21,983 bases of DNA from JAIVJN01 sp036732565 (GCA_036732565.1 DAINCF010000038.1:1-21983); one strand, 5' to 3'. Shown: positions 15,087 through 21,983, numbered from the stretch's first letter. Made by a program: numbers and translations. Notes: a model not told the origin generated them from the sequence alone.

Positions 15087-16033
15087 TGGCCCCCGTCGCG
15101 TTCACGCAGCGTTCGGACTCTTCGGGCAGCAGTGCCCATATCAATGTCGTCGCCGTCGCCGTGCTCCTCGCCTCGATCGGCGCCGGCCTCTACGTCTGGC
15201 GCACGACCGACAGCTACGCCGGGTTCATCGCCCTGGTCGTCATCGGCGTCATCCTCGCGCAATCGCCGCACGTCGCGCAGCAATGGGAGCGTGCCGTCGT
15301 GCTCAGGCTGGGCCGCTACACCGGCCTTCGCGGGCCGGGACTGTTCTGGCTCATTCCGTTCGTCGAGCGCGTGTCGACCTGGATCGATCAGCGCACCATC
15401 ACCACGAGCTTCGCCGCCGAGCAGACGCTGACGGCCGACACCGTCCCCGTGAACGTGGACGCGGTGCTCTTCTGGATGGTCCACGATGCCCAGAAGGCCG
15501 CACTTGAAGTCCAGGACTACACGCAAGCGGTGAGCTGGGCCGCGCAAACCGCGCTCCGCGACATCATCGGTCGGACCGATCTGACCGATCTGTTGCGCGG
15601 ACGGGAACAGATCGAGGCCGATTTGCAGCGGCTCATCGATCAGCGCTCGAATCCGTGGGGTGTGACGGTGTCGTCGGTGGAGATGCGTGACGTGGTGATC
15701 CCGGTCGCCCTCCAGGACGCGATGTCGCGCGAGGCACAGGCCGCGCGCGAGAAAGCCGCGCGCATCATCCTCGGGCAGGCCGAGATGGAAATCGCCCACT
15801 CGTTCCAGGAAGCCGCGAAGTCGTATCAGGAGAATCCGGTCGCCCTGCACCTCCGGGCCATGAACATGCTGTATGAAGGCTTGAAGGAAAAGGGCGCCTT
15901 GATGCTGGTGCCAAGCAGCGCAGTGGAGTCGATGGGTATGGGCGGCCTGATGGGTGCCGCCGCGCTCCGTCAGCAGACCCTGACCTCGAGTAAGTGGGAC
16001 GACAGCAAGGACAGCGAGAAACCACAGTCATAG
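15086..16033 (+). CDS. Slipin (SPFH/band 7 domain) membrane protein
   Basis: 315 residues. Two N-terminal hydrophobic segments (VVAVAVLLASIGAGLYVW and AGFIALVVIGVILAQ) anchor it, then the SPFH domain: QQWERAVVLRLGRYTGLRGPGLFWLIPFVERV, QTLTADTVPVNVDAVLFW, LRDIIGRTDLTDLLRGREQI and WGVTVSSVEMRDVVIP. A charged helical region (SREAQAAREKAARIILGQAEMEIAHSFQEAAK) typical of slipin oligomerisation leads to a Gly/Met-rich tail. Slipins organise membrane microdomains and often pair with an NfeD-type protease; no NfeD gene is next to it here. GGGAGG (15074-15079) lies six bases upstream of the ATG and the start overlaps the GntR stop, so expression is coupled to that regulator. Confidence 0.95.
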   Translation: MAPVAFTQRSDSSGSSAHINVVAVAVLLASIGAGLYVWRTTDSYAGFIALVVIGVILAQSPHVAQQWERAVVLRLGRYTGLRGPGLFWLIPFVERVSTWIDQRTITTSFAAEQTLTADTVPVNVDAVLFWMVHDAQKAALEVQDYTQAVSWAAQTALRDIIGRTDLTDLLRGREQIEADLQRLIDQRSNPWGVTVSSVEMRDVVIPVALQDAMSREAQAAREKAARIILGQAEMEIAHSFQEAAKSYQENPVALHLRAMNMLYEGLKEKGALMLVPSSAVESMGMGGLMGAAALRQQTLTSSKWDDSKDSEKPQS

Positions 16034-16079
16034 CCTGCGGGCGGCAACTTTGCCGAATCCGATCTCGTCTAGTGAGCGT

Positions 16080-17867
16080 ATGAAGAAGATGGTCGTCCTC
16101 TGCCTGGCGGCGGTCATGGGCGGGGCGCAGGCCCCGCCCGAGCGGATTACGCCCGACAACGTCGGCCGGTTGAAGGTCGCGTGGACCTACGACACGCGGG
16201 AGTCCACCGACCCGGTGAAGCCCAACACTGACCGTCCGGCGTTCGAGGCGACGCCTGCGTATGCGAACGGGCGACTCTACCTGTCCACGCCGGTGGGCGG
16301 GGTCATGGCCCTCGATGCGGACACGGGCAAGGAGATCTGGCGGGTCGATCTCCGGATTCGCCGCGACGCCAACTACAGCGACTTCGCGAACCGCGGTCCC
16401 TCGCTCGCCGGTGAGCGCATGTACATCGGCACCGTCGACGCCCGACTCGTGTGCTTGAGAACGAGCGACGGACAGTTCTGCGAGCGGTTCGGGGCCGAGG
16501 GGCAGGTCGATCTCATCAAAGGCTTGCGACGGCCACCGGAGTACTCGGGCGAGTACGGCGTCACGTCGCCGCCCGCGGTGTATCGCGATCTGGTCATCGT
16601 CGGATCGTTCGTCGCCGATAACAGCCGCGCGCGCATGTCGTCTGGCGAGGTCCGCGCCTTCGATGCGACCACGGGCGCGCTGCGCTGGACCTTCCATCCG
16701 CTCCCGGCCAACGCCCCGGCGGGCGGTGCCAACGCCTGGTCGCGCATCGTCGTGGACGAGGCGAACGGCCTGGTATTCGTGCCGACCGGAAGCGCAAGCC
16801 CCGACTACTTCGGCGGGGTGCGCGCCGGCGCCGACGGGCACGCGAACTCGATCGTGGCGTTGAAGGCCGCCACGGGCGACATGGCGTGGTCTTTCCAGAC
16901 CGTGCATCACGATTTGTGGGACTACGACGTCGCGTCACCGCCGCTGCTCTATCCGGCCAAGGCCGGACCAGCGGTCGCGGTCGGCTCGAAAACCGGGCAT
17001 CTGTTCCTGTTCGATCGCATCACCGGCAAGCCGATCTTCACGATCGAGGAACGACCCGTACCTGCGAGCGATGTCCCGGGAGAGAAGGCCGCCGGCCGTC
17101 AGCCGTTTCCATCGAAGCCGGCAAGCCTCGTGCCTCAGCGCATTCAGGACAGCGACCTGTGGGGCCCGACGCCCGAGGACCTGGAGGCATGTCGTGCCAC
17201 GTTCCGGTCGCTGCGCAACGAGGGCGTGTTCACGCCGCCCAGTGTCGGCGGCAGCCTGATCGTGCCCGGCAACATCGGCGGCTTGCACTGGGGCGGCGTC
17301 GCCTGGGACTCGACCAATCGGCTGCTGATCGCGCCGGTCAATCGCATGCCTGCCATCATCCGCTTGATCCCGCGCGCCGAGTTCGCGGCTGCCAGGAAAG
17401 CCTTTCCGGCGCGCGAGACGACCGAACAGGACGGGACGCCGTACGCGATGTCTCGTGAATTCTTCCGTTCGCCATCTGGCGTGCCCTGCATCGCACCGCC
17501 GTGGGGAGAGCTGGTCGCCGTCCACGCGGATTCCGGCGAGATCGCGTGGCACGTCCCGCTCGGAGCGATCGGCCCGCCCGGTGGCGCGGCGCCGCCGATC
17601 CCTGGATCGCCGAATCTCGGCGGCCCCGTGACAACGGACACGGGTCTGATCTTCATCGGCGCCTCCTTGGATGCCTTCTTCCGTGCGTTCGAGACGGCAA
17701 CGGGGCGCGAGGTGTGGAAGGCGCCGTTGCCCACCAGCGCCCGCGCGACTCCCCTGCTCTTCACCACCGAGCGTGGGCGTCAGATGATCGCCATCGTCGC
17801 AGGCGGGCACGACTCGCCGCTGTCCCGCCTCGACACGAAGCTGGTCGTGTTTGCGTTGAGCGACTAG
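16080..17867 (+). CDS. PQQ-dependent dehydrogenase, membrane glucose dehydrogenase type, exported
   Basis: 595 residues from ATG 16080. The N-terminus MKKMVVLCLAAVMGGAQA is a signal peptide, so the enzyme is periplasmic. The eight-bladed PQQ propeller shows FEATPAYANGRLYLSTPVGGVMALDADTGKEIWRVD, GEYGVTSPPAVYRDLVIVGS, WSRIVVDEANGLVFVPTG, VHHDLWDYDVASPPLL and LGGPVTTDTGLIFIGASLD with RQMIAIVAGGH near the end, the pattern of the membrane quinoprotein glucose dehydrogenase family. Unlike that enzyme it lacks the N-terminal membrane helices, and no CxxCH haem site is present. It would oxidise a sugar or alcohol in the periplasm; the substrate and electron acceptor are unknown. No PQQ synthesis gene is nearby. 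The frame is open back to a TTG at 16050. Confidence 0.88.
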   Translation: MKKMVVLCLAAVMGGAQAPPERITPDNVGRLKVAWTYDTRESTDPVKPNTDRPAFEATPAYANGRLYLSTPVGGVMALDADTGKEIWRVDLRIRRDANYSDFANRGPSLAGERMYIGTVDARLVCLRTSDGQFCERFGAEGQVDLIKGLRRPPEYSGEYGVTSPPAVYRDLVIVGSFVADNSRARMSSGEVRAFDATTGALRWTFHPLPANAPAGGANAWSRIVVDEANGLVFVPTGSASPDYFGGVRAGADGHANSIVALKAATGDMAWSFQTVHHDLWDYDVASPPLLYPAKAGPAVAVGSKTGHLFLFDRITGKPIFTIEERPVPASDVPGEKAAGRQPFPSKPASLVPQRIQDSDLWGPTPEDLEACRATFRSLRNEGVFTPPSVGGSLIVPGNIGGLHWGGVAWDSTNRLLIAPVNRMPAIIRLIPRAEFAAARKAFPARETTEQDGTPYAMSREFFRSPSGVPCIAPPWGELVAVHADSGEIAWHVPLGAIGPPGGAAPPIPGSPNLGGPVTTDTGLIFIGASLDAFFRAFETATGREVWKAPLPTSARATPLLFTTERGRQMIAIVAGGHDSPLSRLDTKLVVFALSD

Positions 17868-17872
17868 TGTCC

Positions 17873-18343
17873 CTAGCTGGCGGCACGATGCGAGATCGGG
17901 GGCTCGCGTTCGAGCCGCACGCGCAGCATCGCCCAGCCAATCAGCAACATCAGCAGCGCTCCACCACGCGCGACGACGTTCGCGCACCGCAGGCGCACGT
18001 GCTCGCCGGGGGTCGCTTCGAACTCGAACTTGGTGGAGATCAGCGTGTTGTGCGCCTTCACGATGTGCCGGCCCGGTGGGACGTTGCGGGTCAGCGTCTG
18101 GCCGTAGCGCAAGACGTCCCAACGCTCCTCGTCGAGCCACAGGGTGACGACGCGATCCTGCACATCGTCGGCGGCGTTGCGAGTGACGGTGACGGTGGCG
18201 CTGGTGAACCCGGCGGGGTCGGGAACGTCGGACGGCGTACCGGCGAACTGGCGCTCCAACTCATCGATATCCGGTAAGCGGATCGTCTCCTCGCCGTCGG
18301 CGATCGCGGTTCCCAGTGGACCTTCATGTCGGCCCATGGGCAC
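17873..18343 (-). CDS. PEGA-like protein with C-terminal membrane anchor
   Basis: 156 residues from a GTG at 18343, chosen because AGGAG (18351-18355) lies seven bases upstream; the next ATG is two codons in. An N-terminal polar region (TIRLPDIDELERQFAG) is followed by two beta-rich segments, ATVTVTRNAADDVQDRVVTLWLDEERWDVLRYG and TLTRNVPPGRHIVKAHNTLISTKFEFEATPGEHVRLRCAN, which resemble PEGA-type modules, and by a single hydrophobic stretch GGALLMLLIGWAMLRVRL and a basic tail. Family not firmly identified. The open frame continues to 18949 but runs antisense through an acetyltransferase gene. It converges on the dehydrogenase gene with a 5-bp gap. Confidence 0.75.
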   Translation of the reverse strand: MPMGRHEGPLGTAIADGEETIRLPDIDELERQFAGTPSDVPDPAGFTSATVTVTRNAADDVQDRVVTLWLDEERWDVLRYGQTLTRNVPPGRHIVKAHNTLISTKFEFEATPGEHVRLRCANVVARGGALLMLLIGWAMLRVRLEREPPISHRAAS

Positions 18344-18406
18344 TAGGCTACTCCTGTCGAGGTCGTCTGTCACGATCCGCTTGTCTCGCCGACGCGAACG
18401 GAGACC

Positions 18407-18455
18407 CCAAGCCTCAAGCCTCAAGCCCCAAGCCCCAAGCCCCAAGCCCCAAGTC
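18407..18455. repeat. 7 x 7-bp tandem repeat with G-quadruplex motif
   Basis: Seven heptamers (CCAAGCC or TCAAGCC, the last CCAAGTC) lie head to tail between the divergent PEGA-like and GNAT genes. On the minus strand the units at 18426-18450 give four GGGG runs separated by CTT loops, a textbook intramolecular G-quadruplex pattern. The array lies 64 to 112 bases upstream of the PEGA-like gene's start and 24 to 72 bases upstream of the GNAT ATG. Confidence 0.9.
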
Positions 18456-18478
18456 TCTGATGTGGCATGCTGTGGCCG

Positions 18479-18973
18479 ATGACTATTCGACCCGCGGTAC
18501 CCGAGGACTTCGATGGCATGTGGCCGATCTTCCAGGCCGTCGTCGCAACCGGTACGGCGTACGTGTTTGCGCCCGGGACGCCTCGTGACGAGGCGTGTGC
18601 GTACTGGTTCGGACCGGGCATCCGCTGCTTCGTCGCCGAGGATGGCGGCCGCATCGTGGGCTTCTACAAGTTGATGGCCAATCGCCGCGATCTCGGATCG
18701 CACGTCGCCAACGCCTCGTTCATGGTGGATCCAGCCTTTGCGGGCCGCGGCGCGGGCACGGCCCTGGGCGTCCATTGCCTGCGCGAGGCGCGGCGCGCCG
18801 GCTTCCTGGCGATGCAATACAACTTCGTCGTCAGCACGAACCACGCGGCTGTTGCCCTGTGGAAGAAGTTGGGCTTCGAGATCGTCGGGAGATTGCCAAA
18901 GGCGTTCCAGCATCGCGAGCTCGGACTGGTCGACGCGTTCGTGATGCATCGCTTCCTTGACGATGTTTCGTGA
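18479..18973 (+). CDS. GNAT family N-acetyltransferase
   Basis: 164 residues. TIRPAVPEDFDGMWPIFQAVV opens the fold. CFVAEDGGRIVGFYKLMANRRDLGSHVANASFMVDPAFAGRGAGTALGVHCLREARRAGFLAMQYNFV contains the acetyl-CoA site: FMVDPAFAGRGAGTAL is the Q/RxxGxG/A motif in the form GRGAGT. STNHAAVALWKKLGFEIVGRLPKAF completes the family pattern (N-x-x-A-x-x-L-(Y/W)-x-x-x-GF). The acceptor is unknown: amino acids, antibiotics or proteins are all possible. ATG 18479 is preferred for a family-like N-terminus; ATG 18467 is four codons upstream. It converges on the next gene with a 6-bp gap. Confidence 0.92.
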   Translation: MTIRPAVPEDFDGMWPIFQAVVATGTAYVFAPGTPRDEACAYWFGPGIRCFVAEDGGRIVGFYKLMANRRDLGSHVANASFMVDPAFAGRGAGTALGVHCLREARRAGFLAMQYNFVVSTNHAAVALWKKLGFEIVGRLPKAFQHRELGLVDAFVMHRFLDDVS

Positions 18974-18979
18974 GCGACG

Positions 18980-20050
18980 CTATCGCGACAGCAAGCGCCG
19001 ATGGAGCTTCGCGACCGCGAGCACGCGGAACGAGTACTCGTAGTCGTTCTCCACGCGATGCCAGCGGGCTGACACTTCCAGCGATGAATCAGTGGCCAGT
19101 GGGAACGTGCGCGTGAGGCCCGCTTCGGCGTAATCCCGCAGGGCCCGGTACCCCGTCCCATCGCGGCGCCGCGACTGGTAGTTCGGGTCGCCTTCTTCCT
19201 TGATGAAGTCGTCGCCGCGCCAGAGGATGCCGTGGAGACGCCAGTTCGCCTCTTCGATCGACGTACGGATGAACGTGGCAAAGCCGGTGCGTGAGGTGCG
19301 CAGCGCCTCCCGATCGGGCACGTAGCGTGACATCAACGCGAACGCTTCGAGCGACAGCCGGTCGAGCGAACCGACCGGCCCGCCGACGTCAACGCCGAGG
19401 TCCCAGGCGACGCTGTCAGATACAGGATCGTCGGCATGCTGCTGTCCGCCGTGATGGACGAGGTGAACGTCCGCGCGAACGGCCATGGCCGGGCGCACGC
19501 GCAGTCGGCTACTCAGCCCGGTATCGAAGACTTCGCGGCGGCCGCGGGTGTTGAGCCTTTGCCAGTGGACCCACGCGTCCTGTCTGACGCGCGCCGTATC
19601 CATCGTCCACTGCATCCCCGCTTCCCACGGACGCTCGAAGGCGAGCGTCTCGCGCTGCAAGGGTGGCAACAACCCATGAGGGCCGAGGCGATCCGGGCCC
19701 GCACCATCGCGCCGGCGCACGGTCTCGAGCGTGCCGAGGATCAGTCGCGAGCGCTGGCTCCCGATGATTAGCGACAGCACTGGACGCACCTGCTCGAAGG
19801 CGTCGTCCGATCCGAAGCGCTGGTTGCCGAAAACACCGCCGCGGATGGCCAGCCGCTCGCTGGTTCGCACTTCGATGAACGCCTCGGCGAACGTGCCGAG
19901 CAGGGTCTCCCCCTCTCGAAACGGGTTCGAGAACTCGGTGTTGTCGCCGTAGAACGTGACGAGCGCATCGAGGTCCAGCTCGAGATCCTGCGCGTTGAGG
20001 GGATGGACAAGAAGGACGGTGATGAGAAGGGCCTGTGCCACGCGCGGCAT
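18980..20050 (-). CDS. Exported beta-barrel-like protein of unknown function
   Basis: 356 residues. MPRVAQALLITVLLVHPLNAQ is a signal peptide. The rest has alternating hydrophobic and polar residues with many aromatic and charged positions (LELDLDALVTFYGDNTEF, AEAFIEVRTSERLAIRGGVF, DSSLEVSARWHRVENDYEYSFRVLAVAKLH), as expected of outer-membrane beta strands; it ends in a basic stretch rather than a canonical terminal Phe. No known motif or catalytic residue was found. Likely outer membrane or periplasmic. It is divergent from a PagL-like lipid A deacylase gene with only a 33-bp gap between starts, so the two may share regulation. Confidence 0.75.
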   Translation of the reverse strand: MPRVAQALLITVLLVHPLNAQDLELDLDALVTFYGDNTEFSNPFREGETLLGTFAEAFIEVRTSERLAIRGGVFGNQRFGSDDAFEQVRPVLSLIIGSQRSRLILGTLETVRRRDGAGPDRLGPHGLLPPLQRETLAFERPWEAGMQWTMDTARVRQDAWVHWQRLNTRGRREVFDTGLSSRLRVRPAMAVRADVHLVHHGGQQHADDPVSDSVAWDLGVDVGGPVGSLDRLSLEAFALMSRYVPDREALRTSRTGFATFIRTSIEEANWRLHGILWRGDDFIKEEGDPNYQSRRRDGTGYRALRDYAEAGLTRTFPLATDSSLEVSARWHRVENDYEYSFRVLAVAKLHRRLLSR

Positions 20051-20083
20051 CGATGGCTACAATACCGCAACGTGTTGTGGAGA
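20051..20083. promoter_or_regulatory. Divergent spacer with TACAAT -10-like box
   Basis: TACAAT at 20058-20063 is a good -10 hexamer for the plus-strand PagL-like gene, though no -35 match was seen. Its distance would place the transcript start near 20070, so GTG 20072 or TTG 20075 could act as leaderless starts in place of ATG 20084. The reverse complement gives TATTGT for the opposite gene. Confidence 0.35.
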
Positions 20084-20659
20084 ATGCGCCTCGCGTCGAT
20101 GATGTTTGCGCTGTTCTTCTCGTCCACGGCCGGCGCGCAGCCTTCTCCACCACCCTCGCCGCTGCGGGTGCCGTCCGAAGCGGGCGCGCTCGGCATCGAG
20201 TTCGCCGGCGGGGTGTTCGGCGAAGCGTGGAATCTCAATGACAAGCGCGAAAGCCTGGTGAGCGGAAGCGCGGGCGTCTGGTGGACATTCCTGCCGCGCA
20301 CCAGCGTGTTGGTGGAGTTTCAGGCGATGCGGGTCTTCCAGGCCTCCGATCGCGACGCGTTCGTCAACGGTCTGACCACGCTCATCCGCTGGCATGCCCT
20401 CGTGCGGGATCGGTGGACGATGTTCGTCGATATCGGGCCGGGCATCTCATGGTCGGATACGCGCACGCCTCCGCGTGGGACGGCGTTCAATTACCTGGCG
20501 CTCGCCGGCACCGGCGCGCTCGTGCGGGTGGGGCGTCAGAGCCAGGCGATCATCGGGTTCCGGTGGCTGCACCTGTCGAACAACGGTCGCGAAGGGCGCG
20601 GCAAGAACCCTGACATCGAGGCGCTGGGAGGGTATGCGGGTTGGTCCGTCGCCTTCTAG
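20084..20659 (+). CDS. PagL-like acyloxyacyl hydrolase (lipid A 3-O-deacylase)
   Basis: 191 residues from ATG 20084. MRLASMMFALFFSSTAGAQ is a signal peptide; an eight-strand barrel follows and ends in an aromatic Phe (GGYAGWSVAF), as outer-membrane proteins do. The PagL active-site motif is visible as RWLHLSNNGREG: H163 and S165, with E179 in NPDIEA as candidate third member; the His-Glu distance is 16 residues, slightly longer than in the Pseudomonas enzyme. PagL removes a lipid A acyl chain and so remodels the outer leaflet. GTG 20072 and TTG 20075 are alternative starts. Its stop overlaps the following M23 gene's GTG by one base (TAGTG). Confidence 0.85.
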   Translation: MRLASMMFALFFSSTAGAQPSPPPSPLRVPSEAGALGIEFAGGVFGEAWNLNDKRESLVSGSAGVWWTFLPRTSVLVEFQAMRVFQASDRDAFVNGLTTLIRWHALVRDRWTMFVDIGPGISWSDTRTPPRGTAFNYLALAGTGALVRVGRQSQAIIGFRWLHLSNNGREGRGKNPDIEALGGYAGWSVAF

Positions 20660-21573
20660 TGGAGCCTATCAACAGAATTGCACTAGGTGTGCTCGTGTTC
20701 GCTTCGACGCTCGCGAGCGCCCAGATTACTCTCGCTCAGGACGCGCCCTCGCTCCGGACATCGTGGCTGGCGCGCGCGACGCAGCCCGGCGAGGTCGTCC
20801 GGCTGGACGTGCTGTGTCGGTGTGGCGATACCCAACCCGGCGCCCGAGCGTTCGGCCGCGACGTGCCGCTGTTCCGGTTGGAAGAGCGAGGGCGTTGGCG
20901 CGGGCTCATCGGCATCGATCTCGACACGGCACCAGGCCCGTATCGTGTGACGGTGACCGTCGATCGTGGCGGTCAGACGCCGACCGTCAGTACGCGCCTG
21001 CTCCATGTGAGCCGCAAACGCTTCCGCACCAGACGACTGCGCGTCGACAGCAGCTTCGTCGAGCCACCGGCGGACGCGCGGGCGCGGATCGAGCGCGAGG
21101 CGCGCGTGATGGAGGTGTTGTTCGACACGGCCACTCCCAAGTCGTGGGAACCACCGTTTCGCTTACCGGTGGCCCAGCCAGCCGTCAGTAACTTCGGCGC
21201 GCGCAGCATCTTCAACGGCACGCCACGCAACCCGCACGCCGGGGTCGACTTCGGCAGTCCCACGGGCACGCCCATCGCCGCGCCGAGTGCAGGAAGAGTC
21301 GTGCTAGCCGAGGCGTTGTACTTCACGGGCGACACGGTGGTCATCGATCACGGGTTGGGTCTGTTCTCGCTGTTCGCGCACCTGTCCAGGATCTCGGTGC
21401 GCCAGGACGAGGAGGTGACGCGCGGCGCGATCGTCGGCCTGGTCGGCGCCACCGGCCGCGCCACCGGCCCGCACCTGCACTGGAGTGTCCGACTGAATGG
21501 GGCTCGCGTCGATCCGCTATCCCTTGTGGCCGCAACCGCGGTTGTCCCAACAGGGGTCAGACCCCTTCCATGA
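20659..21573 (+). CDS. M23 family (LytM-type) metallopeptidase, exported
   Basis: 304 residues from GTG 20659, which overlaps the upstream stop; TTG 20641 is a longer alternative. A signal peptide (IALGVLVFASTLASAQ) and an Ig-like N-terminal domain (GLIGIDLDTAPGPYRVTVTV) precede the peptidase. All metal and catalytic residues are present: H193 and D197 in HAGVDFGSPTGTPI, H241 in LFAHLSRI, and H272 and H274 in GATGRATGPHLHWSV. Such enzymes cut peptidoglycan cross-links in the periplasm. The last codons (TGVRPLP) run into the palindromic repeat at 21552-21566, so the natural C-terminus may have been replaced. Coupling to PagL suggests linked envelope remodelling, an inference. Confidence 0.93.
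   Translation: MEPINRIALGVLVFASTLASAQITLAQDAPSLRTSWLARATQPGEVVRLDVLCRCGDTQPGARAFGRDVPLFRLEERGRWRGLIGIDLDTAPGPYRVTVTVDRGGQTPTVSTRLLHVSRKRFRTRRLRVDSSFVEPPADARARIEREARVMEVLFDTATPKSWEPPFRLPVAQPAVSNFGARSIFNGTPRNPHAGVDFGSPTGTPIAAPSAGRVVLAEALYFTGDTVVIDHGLGLFSLFAHLSRISVRQDEEVTRGAIVGLVGATGRATGPHLHWSVRLNGARVDPLSLVAATAVVPTGVRPLP
21552..21566. repeat. Palindromic repeat at the 3' end of the M23 gene
   Basis: AGGGGTC and GACCCCT flank a central A, giving a 15-bp near-perfect hairpin. The motif with GGGGTC and GACCCC arms is of the kind dispersed in many bacterial genomes as a REP-type element. Here it encodes part of the last residues of the M23 peptidase, whose TGA follows at 21571-21573. It may also stop or stabilise the transcript. 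Confidence 0.6.
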
Positions 21574-21610
21574 ATTTGCGTCGCTGTGGAAAACTGAGCG
21601 GCCTTGAATT

Positions 21611-21632
21611 GGGGCGGTTCGCGAACCGCCCC
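21611..21632. terminator. 22-bp perfect palindrome, candidate bidirectional terminator or REP element
   Basis: Arms GGGGCGGTTC (21611-21620) and GAACCGCCCC (21623-21632) flank a central GC and pair perfectly on both strands. It lies between the convergent M23 and TolC-family genes, so a hairpin could protect or end both transcripts. No T-run follows. Arms of this type recur as dispersed elements in GC-rich bacteria. Its right end supplies bases next to the TolC stop codon (21632-21634). Confidence 0.6.
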
Positions 21633-21983
21633 TACGGTGTCACTTGGGTCGTGCTCGCCGGCACGCCGCCCAGCGCTTTGTAGACGGCGATCATGCTCGT
21701 GAAGACGCCGGCTTCGGCCTCGGCGACGTTGTTCTCGGCATCGAGCTGCGTGCGCTCGGCGTCGAGCAGCGAGAGGAAGTCGGCCACGCCCTCGCGATAG
21801 CGGACGCGGGCGATGCCCGCGGCGCGGGTGCTCTCGCGCGCTTGTTCCACCAGCGACACGAGACGCTTCTGCTGCTCGCGATAGCCGACCAGCGAGTTCT
21901 CGACCTCTTCGATTGCCAGCAGCACGACTTGCTCGTAGCTCGAAAGCGACTCGCGCGTCGACGCCTCCGCGCCGCGCAGCCGG
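21632..21983 (-). CDS. TolC-family outer membrane efflux protein, C-terminal part (5' end missing)
   Basis: The frame stays open to the right edge, so the gene starts outside the window; about 116 residues are visible (RLRGAEASTRESLSSYEQVVLLAIEEVENSLVGYREQQ and onward). The helical heptads QVVLLAIEEVENSLVGYREQQKRLVSLVEQARESTRAA, RVRYREGVADFLSLLDAERTQLDAENNVAEAEAG and FTSMIAVYKALGG are the C-terminal half of the TolC/OprM/NodT fold; the YREGVADFLSLLDAER stretch is characteristic. These trimeric channels carry drugs or metals out from RND or ABC pumps. The stop TAG is immediately next to the 22-bp palindrome. Confidence 0.92.
   Translation of the reverse strand, partial: RLRGAEASTRESLSSYEQVVLLAIEEVENSLVGYREQQKRLVSLVEQARESTRAAGIARVRYREGVADFLSLLDAERTQLDAENNVAEAEAGVFTSMIAVYKALGGVPASTTQVTP

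Noticed and set aside
16935..18140. Open frame of 401 codons on the minus strand
   Set aside because: It is antisense to the PQQ dehydrogenase and Arg-rich with no family match.
18344..18949. N-terminal extension of the PEGA-like frame
   Set aside because: It is antisense to the GNAT gene and passes through the heptamer repeat, giving repeated LGAWGL-type residues; not protein-like.

Overview
The window is GC-rich, very gene-dense bacterial chromosome. The best guess is an uncultured or soil Acidobacteriota, Vicinamibacteria-like. That rests on a PadR regulator followed by a large orphan MacB/FtsX permease of the acidobacterial type (with the N-terminal ADOP prefix), on many GTG/TTG starts, on short 7-8 bp tandem repeats in promoter gaps, and on palindromic repeats at gene ends. 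The taxonomic call is inference. No tRNA, rRNA, CRISPR array, insertion sequence, phage gene or recognisable defence system was seen.

Left half (1-10755): a surface-glycan region. It holds a glycosyltransferase fused to a polysaccharide deacetylase (cut by the left edge), a Wzm/Wzt-type ABC exporter pair (permease then ATPase, minus strand, ATGA overlap), two more GT2 enzymes, a GT39-like membrane glycosyltransferase, a UDP-galactopyranose-mutase-like flavoprotein, two tandem paralogous small membrane proteins downstream of the flavoprotein, and an FkbM methyltransferase. Together they look able to assemble, modify and export a cell-surface polysaccharide. No Wzx/Wzy pair, ligase or nucleotide-sugar operon is visible, so the locus may be incomplete here.

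Middle (10851-16033): two small hypothetical genes, one with a Lys/Ala histone-H1-like tail; the PadR-permease operon; a 254-bp divergent spacer with a probable PadR operator, a 150-nt imperfect hairpin built from 8-bp repeats, and a promoter/operator for the next operon; then a YtrA-type GntR regulator translationally coupled to a slipin (SPFH) membrane protein.

Right part (16080-21983): a periplasmic PQQ-dependent dehydrogenase of the glucose-dehydrogenase type, a small membrane-anchored PEGA-like protein, a GNAT acetyltransferase, a beta-barrel-like exported protein, a PagL-like lipid A deacylase coupled to an M23 peptidase, and the C-terminal end of a TolC-family efflux protein (cut by the right edge). 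A 7 x 7 bp repeat with a strong G-quadruplex motif sits in the PEGA/GNAT spacer. Two palindromic repeats sit between the M23 and TolC genes and appear to supply the last codons or stop codon of each.

There is no gene-free stretch over 300 bases. The strongest candidates for something undescribed are the flavoprotein plus tandem paralogous membrane proteins (4764-6976), the giant repeat hairpin (14494-14645), the G4 heptamer repeat (18407-18455) and the gene-end palindromes (21552-21634).
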